DNA of 64,000 bases, taken from NCBI GenBank assembly GCA_015847255.1, contig JADLZK010008803.1, positions 434,001 to 498,000 of the forward strand, given 5' to 3'. The notes below the pieces were generated by a model. The model was not told the DNA's origin. It worked only from the letters and a program-made list of their open reading frames with translations, and did not search any database. The stretch comes from Hyparrhenia diplandra. Its lineage: Eukaryota > Streptophyta > Magnoliopsida > Poales > Poaceae. Within the stretch, counting starts at the first letter, position 1. Every line of letters starts with the position of its first letter. This document shows positions 54,535-64,000 of this stretch, piece by piece. Made by a program: the position numbers and the translations under genes.

Positions 54535-57500
54535 CACTATGCCAGAAATCTCTATCAGTGACGCCTCTATTAGTGACATGAAAAGAAAACACGTCACTAG
54601 TAGGCTATCGGTGACGTGGGTTAACTAAACGCGTCACTGATTAGATGTTTTCCATGCTCTAGGAACAATATGCGTCACTAATAGCAACATATCAGTGACG
54701 TGTGTTAACTAAACGTGACGCGTATTTTCCAGGCGCGTCACAAATAATAGGCCCTATCAGTGACGCGGATGAGCAAGATGCGTCACCAATAAGAAGAGTG
54801 ACCCATTTTGTCTAGACGTGTCACTGGTATGAAGAGGTACTGGTGAGACTCCTCCTGTTGAGCCGCGTCACTGACAAAGAAAAATAATAAAGCACGGTGC
54901 GTAACCAACCTTTCCAGCTAGCAGGCCCTAACCTAGGCCCAGGCGGCAAAGTGGCCTTTGGGCTGCCTTATTCCCCACCGGCCTGCTTATGGTAGCGACG
55001 ATCTCGGACGTCCAAACGCATCCTAGTACGATTTTGCAAGAGCAAAACCAGCAACAGCGCATACTGCCCCCAAAACCTAGCCACTCCGCCTTTCGTGCTC
55101 GCCGCCGCATGGGAGGACGACGCCCTCTCCACTCCGCCTCCCTCTCCCTCACCCTCACCCTCACCCTCTCCCACTCTCGATGGTGCGCGCTCGGGATCCG
55201 ACGGTCAGGTGGAGGAGACCGCGGACCTTGCGCGGCGTGGCCACGGGACCTGCACAGCGGCGAGGGGCGAGTGGGATCCGGTTGCGGTGGTGGCGCTGGT
55301 CGTGATCCAGCTCGGGTCGTGATGGCGCTGGCGAAGTGGCTTGGTGCGGCATCTCCCTCCTCCTCGAGCGGTGTACGGCGTGATGGCCTCATGGTGACGC
55401 GACTCAGGCATCAGGTTGGCCTCTCCCTCCTCCCCGAGTGCGAGCAGCGTCGATCCGGCGTCCCTGCGTGGATGCAGCGTCGATCCGGCTGCGGGCGAGC
55501 GGATCTGGCTGTGGGCGCGTCGATCTGGCTGTGTGCTTGTGAGTTGACTGAGTGTTTGCCCCTTGCTGTGTGCTTAGTACATCCCGCCAGCCAATATCTG
55601 AACCAAAGGCATGTGGGATCGAGGTAATCCTCTAACCAAGCACGCCCGTGTTGGCATCTAGAGCCTTATTGGATTAAATTCATTAGAAAGTTATACATCA
55701 ATTTCTAGTTTCAAGCCTGTATTGAACTTGTGAGGTGCAGTATCAGATTCCTAGTTGCAGTAGTGTGGAATGGGACGAGCCTGAGGACATAGTTTAGTTG
55801 AAGGGCTTGTGGTCATGGGTAATTTAATCTGTAGAGCTAAACATGATGCGTTCACGATGTATATAGGAATGATGGAATTATTACTGTTAGGAATGGCTTT
55901 CAAGCAACATGTGTATTGTGATCTGCGCATCTTTGCAGTAGTAGTTAGTTGATCTTTAGCTTTTTACTGAAAATTGTGACACTGACCTGTGCTTGAAATG
56001 GAATCATTCAGTTAATCTCTAGCCTTGTTTTCTTATTTTAACAACCGATGGAATCATCTTCCGGACCTCACAAGTCTGCCTCTGATCCTCATCATCAGGA
56101 ACATGCTCTAATTGAGCATGATCTTATTAGCTGACAGATGACATTTGGCATTTTCTATAGCTTAGACCAATTCTCTTCTGTAACACTTCTCAATGTTCTA
56201 GTTGAGCATGATCTTATTAGCTAACAGATGACATTTGGCAGTTTTGCTATATAGTGAATGTGTAAGTATGCCTTATCTTTCAGTCATTTGGCATTTTTAC
56301 AATGTATTTTCTATGCCAATGACTTTTTCTTTATTTGCAGGTTTCAAAATTCTGCTGGAGGGAACAGGTTGCACAATTTGTGCTAGGTAAGATGAAGGTG
56401 GCTTCACCCCTCAGTATTATAATCTATAAGTAGTAGTCACTTCATGATGTCACATAAAATTAGTTTCCTTATTTCCTTTATAAGTTTGGATTATGTTATG
56501 TAGAAATTGCTTATTGCTTTGCTCTCAGTTGGCATGACCCAAATTAGAGATCTATAACTGCTAATCGTCTAGTGTATATATGGATTCTAGGAGCACCTAT
56601 ATGCCCTTGGTATATATTGAAGACTTTGCTTCACTTGTGGGACTTTGCTTATATTATACTGAATCCTTCTATAGGGAATGGGAATTCCTGTAGGCAGACT
56701 TGAATATTTAATTTAGTACATTGATAATGTGATACTGTCCATTGAAATTTATTGTGTTATGTAGTGCTAATATTTAACATAAATACCTTGGTATGCCTTA
56801 TTAATATGTGCATTGTATATATCTGGTTCCATTCTACTTTGTCCACATTCAGCTCCTTGTTTATTTTCATAAAATAAAATGAAATGATTAGTGTGGACAT
56901 AGGATTATCTATTGCTTTTACTTGTTTTGATCTCCATATATATATTCTTGAATCATCTTTTTTTACCCTTGCTAAGAACTTCTATTTGGTAATGATCAAT
57001 CTGGAACATTTGTAACTGGCATAGTGACTCCTTGTGTTGATTACATTCTGTATCAAAGTTCTGATGTGCATGCCTAATGATATCGATATTGCTCTAATGA
57101 ATACAGAAAATGGCATCGGATTTCCTGGATAACTACATCTTGGTTGTTGGAAGAGTTGGGTTGAGCACTGTTTTGATTACCCAGAAAGTTGAGTTTGTAC
57201 AGGAGGTAGATAAAAGAAGCCACCTGATGGATCTTCTTCATGCACAAAGGGATACATGGAAGGTAATAATTGACCATCAGTTTTTTGTTCTGCTATCCAA
57301 TCTAATATTTTATATTTGTGTACTTGTTTTCTTGTCTATTTTCTGTTGCAGCAAACTCTTACGCTTGTTTTTGTGGAAACCAAGAGGGTGCTGATTCAAT
57401 GGAAAGCTGGTTACTGTTGCTAGAAACCAGCAGGTTTGTTTTGTTTTTACTCTGTTCAGAACAGCTCATTTTGCACAGAAAGAGATACATTTAGCTATTA

Positions 57501-58524
57501 TTGTTTGCTGCAGTATGTTTGTACCATTGGACAGTTGGTGCCAGATGCATATTAACCTGTTATTGTTCCTATCTGGTTTAGTGGTGTTCTTCTGGAAGCT
57601 TTAATGAGGATTTTGCCGTCCAGATATTATTATTATTCTTCTTACAGAGCAAACTCTTAGATCTACTTAGGACTCTTAGAGAAGTTCAATCTTGCTGTCT
57701 ACTTGTTTGTTTAACCATGGTCGGCTTGGTTTTTACAAGTCGGTAGCTACTTGTTATAAACTAGGATGTTCTTTTTTACAATGGTCTTTCCTTTCCTAAT
57801 GTAAATGTTCTACTGTTTTTTGGCAGGAAAGAAAATATGATCTGAGATCCTTCAAGAGTGGACAAACTCCAATTTTATAGTATACTCTGATCTCTGTAAG
57901 AGGAAGGTGAATGCCTCTTATAGTACAGTAAATATTTTACATCAAGATAAACCATAGAGCATTGAGCTCATGTACTGTTAGAAACCTTCTAGGCCACTGC
58001 TCATGTACTGATAGAGGTCTATGCCTTGGCTACTTGTGTAGAAATACTCATTTTGTATCATAAGTTGTATCTAAATGTTGTAGATGATTTGATTGCTGAA
58101 ATATATGAAACATGTGTGTAATGTGAGAGAAATCTGCAGGCAAAGCTGCTGTAGCCGGGTACCAAACAGCCCCTGCATGACCACGCTAGATTTTTTTTTT
58201 TTTTGTTTTTGTAAATTGCTATCAGTGACGCGTGTTGGCTGGACGGGTCACTGATAAGGTATTATTAGTGACGCGTGTTGGATAGACGTGTCACTACTAA
58301 GGTATCATCAGTGACGTATGTTGTCTGGCCACGGCCACGCAGCGTATTCCTGTTATTAGTGACGCGTGTAGAGAATATGCGTCACTGATATCTTGTTATC
58401 AGTGACGTGTTTTTACGTATCACAGATATGCCCTTATCTACGGCGCAAAAAAAGGGTGGCGTGCGAAAAATGTGTCGCTGATAGCAGTTAATAAATGTCA
58501 CTGATAGCGTTTTTCGGCATAGTG
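54535..58524. mobile_element. CACTA (En/Spm-type) transposon carrying captured gene pieces
   Basis: The ends are CACTATGCCAGAAATC and, from the right, CACTATGCCGAAAAACG, with a 3-bp TSD TCA (54,532-54,534 and 58,525-58,527). Both subterminal regions (54,535-54,880 and 58,215-58,524) carry about 24 copies, in both orientations, of a motif close to ATCAGTGACGCGT. Such repeats are where CACTA transposases bind. I see no transposase inside. Instead there are exon-intron fragments of a DEAD-box helicase (57,109-57,880). A GC-rich segment (55,000-55,620) and a small exon-like piece at 56,341-56,386 remain unidentified. At 3,990 bp it is a non-autonomous, Pack-type CACTA. Confidence 0.93.
57109..57880 (+). 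pseudogene. Captured DEAD-box RNA helicase fragment (DDX3/DED1-like, RH37/RH52 type)
   Basis: Three exon pieces with introns are present. The first (57,109-57,262) reads MASDFLDNYI, then VGRVGLSTVLITQKVEFV and DKRSHLMDLLHAQRDTWK, and ends at a GT. The second (57,352-57,433) follows a CAG acceptor and reads QTLTLVFVETKR before the frame departs from the family. The third (57,827 onward) reads ERKYDLRSFKSGQTPIL and meets a stop. This is the segment between the two RecA-like domains and the start of the second one, in plant DDX3-type helicases, which unwind RNA. The fragment lacks the DEAD box and motif VI. Introns are retained, so the capture was from genomic DNA and not from mRNA. Confidence 0.85.
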
Positions 58525-58527
58525 TCA

Positions 58528-59500
58528 GTACTATACAAGTCGTTCTACTTCTATGCCTCCAGGCTGCAGGGACCAGTTTATTGACTCTTTTTTTTTAAAA
58601 AAAAATTATCCTTTTCTTTTCTCGAGCAGAGGGCACGACTGAACATGGCTAACAGAACTGGAACTTGGCAAATCAGGCAGTGGAGCTAGCGACTGGCCCG
58701 ACCTAGCTGAAGTGAGGCATGGCATGCTTTGGAGACTGATAGCAATCTTTGTGCAATTGCGCTTAGAGCCAATGGCAAAATCCAAGCATGCTGTAATATA
58801 TAACAAGCCACATGCTCCTCAGGATCAAGGATAACCAATTTGCTGGGCTGGACTACATACTCAGATCAAGAGTTTCTTGCAAATGGTTATTACGGAAGGG
58901 GAGGTGCTCTAAGACCGATCTCAATGGGCCGGTTTCATTGCACGCGATTACCTAGGCGTAAACTAGGTAACTGTGCCGAAGAGTTTCATGGGGATGAAAC
59001 TCCTCTCACATCTCATGAAACTCCCCTATTAATTACGTTGCCACATCAGCAAAATTGCTTAGATGGCACTAGAATTTAATGCCATGAAACTCTCATGAAA
59101 TCCCCCTTTGAAACTGGCCTAATGAGGTGATTGATATTGATATTTGAGAGGTTAACTGTGAGGATCCCACTGCGCACTGAGGCCCTGTTTGGCACCACAG
59201 TAAAAGGAATATATCTGCTAGCACAGGCGGAGCATCCTTAAACTTTCACTTTCTCGTCATTTTGCAACCACAAGGAAAAGGAAATAAAATAAAAGACTTG
59301 CCAAAGAAGACGAGAGTAGTTCAGCAGCACGTACCGACTCACAGCAGACGGGACTCACATTTCTTATTTGGCGCCTGCGCTTGTTCAAACGGCGCCGCGC
59401 TTCCTTTTACTCTAAGCTTCTCCCCTCTACTTTCTTTTCTTTGTCATCTTACTGGAGTGGAGCCGTCCGGTGCACATTTTTTAAAATGTTTCAAACAGTG
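58528..59500. other. Intergenic with one probable MITE
   Basis: The only structured part is 58,927-59,119. The remainder shows no coding or RNA feature. A 'gaggccctgtttggcacca' string near 59,180 resembles one end of a MITE with no partner. Confidence 0.4.
58927..59119. mobile_element. Probable MITE with GGCC(G/A)GTTTCA ends
   Basis: The left GGCCGGTTTCATTG and, from the right, GGCCAGTTTCAAAG are inverted. Interior 'atgaaactc' units occur in both orientations. The flanking CAATG/TAATG do not give a clear TSD, so the superfamily is open. Confidence 0.55.
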
Positions 59501-62190
59501 AAATGCCCGTGACGCCCCCCCCGGACGACCGTTCCCTTTCCCCTTTCTCCCTCTCGGAGCGCCGTTCTTTTAGAAAATCCTCGCCGGAGCATTGATGCGG
59601 CCGACGGCGGACCCTCCCCTCCGGCGGACGTGCGCCTCGCCCGCGCAAGCCCGTGCGCGTCGCGCGCCTCCGCTCCACCTCCGGCCCCCACGCCTCGCGT
59701 CGGGCATGCCGTAGCGGTCGCGCAATGCGCTCCACCTCCGGCCCCATGCGTGCGTCTTCCTCGCCCGCGCAAGCCGCGCTGCTGGTCGACCTCGGCACCC
59801 CATGCGTATGGCTTCCTCGCCCGAGTAGCCTAACGTCGAGGTGCCCCCCCTCCCAGCAGCGCCCGTGGCCCTTCCCTTCGTCGACAGAGATGTAGAGGTG
59901 AGGATTCAATGTGTTTCCGTCGGTTTTTAATTTTTTGGCGGATTCGTCCCCATGGTGTTCTCGATTTGTTGGATTTTGGATTTCATAGCTGGATGTGGTT
60001 TCGATTTGGGCAGAATCGTCGCCATCGTCATCTCGATTTTGGGCGGATTTGTTGGAGGCGAGTCGTCGCCGTCTACATCTCGATTTGGGGGCGGATTTGT
60101 GGGAGGCGGAATCGATTCGGCTGAAGGGCGGAGTCCAACAAATCCTGAGCAAATCCAGGGGCTGCCGGGGTGAAGCAATCAGTTCGAGAACTACCGGCTG
60201 TTGTATCGAGGACATCTCCTTCAGCCACCGGCGCCACCAACGCCTTCAGCTCATACAGTGCGCAACAGGCTGCTCCTGCCCATCTAGGTTCCTGTTCATG
60301 TGTAATGATTTTTTTGTCTACTGCAACTGGGGGATACAGAGATGCAAGCATGTTCTTGGGGTCCAGGGGGCCAATGCAAGCACCGATTCATTGCTTTTTA
60401 CTCTTTTTGGGATAAAAAACGTTGTGACCATGCAGAGTTCTTGTTAGCCTTATGTAAATATTTTTACTAACTTAGCTGTACTACTAATGATACAACGTTA
60501 GTAGTACTAGTCTACCTGTCATGGCTAAAGGGTCGTTTGACTGAAACTAATGTTGAAACTAATTGTATATGAGATATTTTCTAAGTAGTGAACATATTGA
60601 GCAAAGTTTGATTTCCATCCTGCATAATTGATTTGAAGGAAAAGAAGCACGTATAGCCTCACTCTTGTTATTAGTGATACAGAACAATCTCAGGCTGTGT
60701 TTGTTTCAGTATCAACACATGGTGTCTAAATCTGTCAATTTCAATTTGGGTTAGCTGTTTTACTTACCACCTCTGTTCCAGTGCAGTATGTAGCCACAGT
60801 CTGGGAGCTGTTGGAGCAGCTAGGAGCCGAAATTACACAAGAAGGGATATCAAGGTGCATTCTCAGCACATGAGTGAATTATTTATTGCTCCTGACATCT
60901 TACCCCAACCATGATGCTGCACCTCCAGTAGTCTCTGTGTCACTGTGTCAGATAGGGTAACGGCATCTGTGAGGTATTGCTATCTTTCTCTGTAATTTCT
61001 AATTCCATATACGCCTAGAAGATACATGATTGAATTATTTAGTCTATGCATTGACTCTTGGGTTTTGTCAGATTGGAATTATAGGCTCATACATTTGGGC
61101 TTCAGGTCTTTATTTCAGTGAAATGTTTGACTTGGATATAACCTCCACTGGAGCAGATGTGCGGAAGGCATGGCAAGGGTCCTAATCTGCCATCATTTGG
61201 CTCCATACCGCGATTGTGAACACGTAGACACATGGGTTTTGTCAAAATGTAGTTGTGGTATTATTTCAATCTATCAGATTAATTTCAGACGAATTTACTT
61301 GTCTTTTCAATGTTTGATTCTATTTAGACATTCTGATGTTAGGGGCAAGAAGCAAGCTTTAGGAATTTTCTTGCTTGATCGTAGCTTGGCCTGTCATATA
61401 AACTAGCTGCCTTTCCTGAAGCTGAACACACTCATGTGTCTGCGTGTTGTATTTGTGCAGGATTGGTTACAGCATCATGCCATCATCACATATGAGGAAG
61501 GGGTTCATTACTGCAGGAACAGTGGGTAACTGAACCATTTGGAGCATGTCCTTTTGGTTTTATTTTGCCCAGTGTCCACTACCTTGTAAATATAATACTG
61601 ATTCTTATATTGCCGATTCGAAGTATGTGCTAGCTGCAATTTTCATCTTGTGTCTTGTCTCGTTTTTTTATGCATTCTCTTTTGCCATTATATCTTGCAT
61701 AGCAAAGGAGAAATTTATTAAAGTAAATATCTCTATCTTGTATTTGTTGTTAATTAGTGATTGTTTTATATGATCATGCCTAATTAGTGATTGTTTGATA
61801 TGATCATTCCTTACTTATAGTTTTATAACAAAGTTGTGCTTGCTTTCTGAAAATCTAATGTATGCCAATACCTGAAACAAACCTGGTGTCTTGCTTACTA
61901 TGCTTTTTTTTGGTCGACTGTAGCAGTAACGAAAGAGCTAAGATCATTTCAGTGAAGGAGCGGCAGAAGTTCGAGTTCAAATGGATGAGCTGAAGAATCA
62001 AGTAGAGTGGGATGCAAGAAAGGAGCTGGAAGAAGTGATTGCTAGGCTGAAGAACCAAATAAGTGAGATGCATGGATGAAGGTAAGGTCTCGAAAAAAAT
62101 ATTTTGGGGGCATTAACCTCCTGAATTACTAGGAATAACGAAGTTTCCAACAGTCTGATTTATTATTCTTTGATTTGATCATATGTTTGG
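59501..62190. other. Probable left part of a multi-gene capture element; several unidentified exon-like pieces
   Basis: A very GC-rich block (59,510-59,880) has open frames on both strands and no family match. Exon-like pieces bounded by plausible splice sites occur near 60,785-60,855 (YVATVWELLEQLGAEITQEG), 61,140-61,185 and 61,462-61,530. They lie upstream of two recognised gene fragments on the same strand. I do not recognise their source genes. No terminal repeat was found, so the left border of the element is unknown. Confidence 0.45.
61957..62079 (+). pseudogene. Exon-like piece with coiled-coil character
   Basis: The frame reads VQMDELKNQVEWDARKELEE then VIARLKNQISEMHG and a stop. The heptad-like spacing of hydrophobic residues and the high Glu/Lys content suggest a coiled coil. 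Similar C-terminal tails occur in plant transposase-associated proteins and other families, so the source is not assigned. Confidence 0.4.
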
Positions 62191-62193
62191 CAG

Positions 62194-62729
62194 AATACAA
62201 TTCCTCTAGAATATAGCGAAGAATGCAGTTGGGCTCCCATCTATATGAGGCAGTCAAATTTCAAGTTACCTGCTGACCCGTCCACTCCAATTATCATGAT
62301 TGGTCTTGGGACAGAGCTGGCTCCTTTTAGAGGCTTCTTGCAGGTTTGTTTTGCCAATAATCCATTGGGATATTTGCAAGTTTGCTTGAGAGTCCCTAGT
62401 TTAACTTGGGGATCCTTGCACTCCCCTCTCTTGGCAGGAAAGGTTAGCGCTGAAACAATCTGGAGCAGAACTGGGCAGTTAAATCCTTTTCTTTGGATGC
62501 AGGAACCGTAACATGGTAAAGGATAGCTGGTTATGATACAATTGCTTGTGTTGTTGTTGTGCTTCTCAGCAACTATTGATGGAATTCAATCTAAATTGCC
62601 AACCTTCAGGACTACACATATGAAGATGAGTTGCAAACTTTCCTGGAGGAGGGGGCGCTTTCTGAGCTAGTTGTTGTGTTCTCTCGGGAAGGGCCAGCGA
62701 AATAATATGTGCAGCATAAGATGGTGAAG
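62194..62729 (+). pseudogene. Captured NADPH-cytochrome P450 reductase fragment
   Basis: Three exon pieces keep canonical borders. 62,194-62,343 reads SWAPIYMRQSNFKLPADPST, then PIIMIG and LAPFRGFLQ. 62,437-62,515 reads ERLALKQSGAELG and FFGCRNRNM. 62,610-62,729 reads DYTYEDELQTFLEEGALSEL, then VVVFSREGP and YVQHKM. These are from the NADP(H)/FAD-binding half of the reductase that feeds electrons to ER P450s. The conserved GPGTGLAPFRG motif is changed to GLGTELAPFRG, and two in-frame TAA stops occur (in LG-S-stop of the second piece, and at 62,703-62,705). The N-terminal anchor, the FMN domain and the C-terminus are absent. It is a captured, dead fragment on genomic DNA with introns. Confidence 0.9.
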
Positions 62730-62920
62730 GTCAGATACAACATGCAGTCTTCTTTTATATCCGAGAGATTAACACAATACAGGTTTGCATTAACATCCTC
62801 AAATGGCGCCTTTGATTACTTATAAACGAGTATCTTGTTTTTAGTTTCTTACTAGGATGCTCATGTAATGTTCACAATCCTTAAGCATTATTAATAGGGC
62901 TACTTTTTTTTTCCTTGTAG

Positions 62921-63482
62921 GGGAACTTGAACTGGATGCGATCAAGGGAAACCACACTACATTCTCCTGTATGGTGAGGCCATGAGCATGAAATTTGCCT
63001 TTTGGTGACCCTAGAGCATCTGATTCAGCAAATCTTGACAGTACAGCTGAAGTAAGAAATAGCGCACCTCTCTGAAATTGTAGCTGCAAAGCCTGCATTC
63101 CGCTCACCGAAACCTGCATCCATTTTTTCTTTTTCCTCTCCACTTCACCTAAATACTGCTGATGTTATTGTTAATCTTCACATCCTTTCTTGCATCAATT
63201 GCTGCTAAGAAGTGGTAGAAGTCCTGCAGAAGCTCTTATGATTCTCGTCCCTGAGGCATATAAGAACCATCCAACATTATCTATAAAATACCCTGAGGTA
63301 TGGTTATTGACATGCAGGCATCCCCTTCCGTATTAACCTACACAGGCATCCTGTCTATTTTTTTTGAACGAGGCATCCTGTCTAATTGAGTTTATTTTGT
63401 TCTGTATTTAGGTATTTGACTTTTATGACTACTATAAAGGACAAATGGAAGCTTGGGATGGACCTGCTTTACTCCTATTTAG
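62921..63482 (+). pseudogene. Captured ferredoxin-dependent glutamate synthase (Fd-GOGAT) fragment
   Basis: Three exon pieces are recognised. 62,921-63,051 contains GNLNWMRSRE and SDSANLDSTAE. About 63,200-63,297 contains LLRSGRSPAEALMILVPEAY and KNHPTLSIKYPE. 63,412-63,482 contains FDFYDYYKGQMEAWDGPALL. This is part of the N-terminal glutaminase (class II amidotransferase) region of plastid Fd-GOGAT, which makes glutamate from glutamine and 2-oxoglutarate. The first piece has a TGA after SPVW and lost one C of a C run, so it is frame-broken. GT/AG borders remain for several introns. The fragment begins less than 200 bp after the reductase fragment, on the same strand, although these are unlinked genes in rice, so they were brought together by a mobile element. 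Confidence 0.92.
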
Positions 63483-64000
63483 GTAAAACTGCTTGTATGC
63501 CCATGTACGATTGTAAGTTATTCCATATTTTCTTTCACTCTGACGCGAACCAGCAGTTTTATTTAACCACTTTGGTTAAAGCCTTGTTGTGTAATAGCAG
63601 ATTTTACTTCTGTGCACCTAAAAGCAGGGATGGAATATAAAAAATGGGTAATCTGTACACTTAATTGAGCTACGTGTTGTTATTACAAGTGGCATTGAGT
63701 AGTATCCTTTTTACTTAGGAGGTATTTTGAACGTATCTGTTTGAAACCTTTTGAGCCATGCTAGGAGTCTAGGTCAGTGAGTTCCCGCATAGGGGAGAAG
63801 AAATAATAATAGGCAATAAACATAATAGTCATGAAAGGCATTACTGAATTGGTTTGAGACCGAGTTTTTGTGGTGTAAATTCATGCATAAGATATTCCAG
63901 TGCCACCTTACCAACTGAATATTTGCCAAAACAGTGGTGGTGCACTGGTGCTTATAATTCTTTATAAAATATATATTTTTATGTTCAGTGATGGAAGGAC
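63483..64000. other. Window end, no further exon recognised
   Basis: After the last Fd-GOGAT donor site the sequence is intron-like and AT-rich. I see no continuing exon and no transposon terminus before the window ends. Confidence 0.4.

Noticed and set aside
54552..54880. CRISPR-like or satellite array ('cagtgacg' repeats)
   Set aside because: The repeats are short, in both orientations, at uneven spacing and confined to both ends of a CACTA element, so they are subterminal transposase-binding motifs.
57110..57394. A 94-codon protein as an independent gene
   Set aside because: It reads through a donor splice site into an intron; only the first part is helicase sequence, inside a CACTA element.
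59481..60447. A 244-codon minus-strand frame and plus-strand GC-rich frames as a gene
   Set aside because: The composition (Arg/Pro/Ala/Ser) is that expected from a GC-rich block. There is no domain, and several frames are open at once.
62841..63143. Minus-strand 100-codon frame
   Set aside because: It is antisense to the recognised Fd-GOGAT exon and has no family resemblance.

Overview
The window looks like nuclear DNA of a grass, most probably rice or a wild Oryza relative. The reasons are Tourist, Stowaway and Mutator-type miniature elements, L1-type LINEs, a Ty3/gypsy chromovirus, CACTA elements, and the close resemblance of the main genes to the rice tyrosine-sulfated-peptide-receptor-like LRR cluster. 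This assignment comes from family recognition, not a database search. I found no intact ordinary gene: every protein-coding feature is a transposon, a captured fragment or a frame-broken LRR gene.

From 0.8 to 54 kb the skeleton is a tandem array of five LRR receptor-like protein genes, all on the minus strand: gene 1 (5.8-8.0 kb), gene 2 (15.0-17.2), gene 3 (20.5-22.7), gene 4 (26.4-28.6) and gene 5 (34.2-36.5). Each starts with a signal peptide and an LRR N-cap, carries about 20 LRRs with an island, and ends just after one membrane segment, with no kinase domain. Genes 1, 2 and 4 form one subfamily and genes 3 and 5 another. The flanks also pair (2 with 4, 3 with 5), so a two-gene block was probably duplicated. 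A GC-rich flanking module recurs six times on the low-coordinate side of the gene units. All five genes carry many small frameshifts. Several are the loss of the middle base of CTG/CAG, which may be a sequencing artefact at CHG-methylated sites and not decay.

The array has been inflated by nested insertions, many with target-site duplications (TSDs) that can be read directly. They include a Mutator-type element holding a SINE (1-2.4 kb), a GC-rich poly(A) retroposon (3.7-5.3), a 4.0-kb solo LTR inside a LINE remnant (9.1-13.5), MITEs, a second Mutator-type element (29.1-29.8), a 5'-truncated LINE holding another LINE tail (30.6-33.7), a LINE with a 5' end but no 3' end (36.5-43.7), and a Ty3/gypsy chromovirus (43.7-50.0). 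Three related 1.3-1.4-kb solo LTRs sit in the second LINE, in the chromovirus and in duplicated DNA. The segment 33.8-54.2 kb is essentially a TE-swollen copy of 19.6-25.1 kb.

The right end is rich in captured gene pieces. A complete CACTA element (54,535-58,524) carries exons and introns of a DEAD-box RNA helicase. Further right, fragments of NADPH-cytochrome P450 reductase and ferredoxin-dependent glutamate synthase lie within 200 bp of each other, introns kept and reading frames broken. This points to a multi-gene capture element that runs off the window. I found no CRISPR array, rRNA gene or functional tRNA gene.
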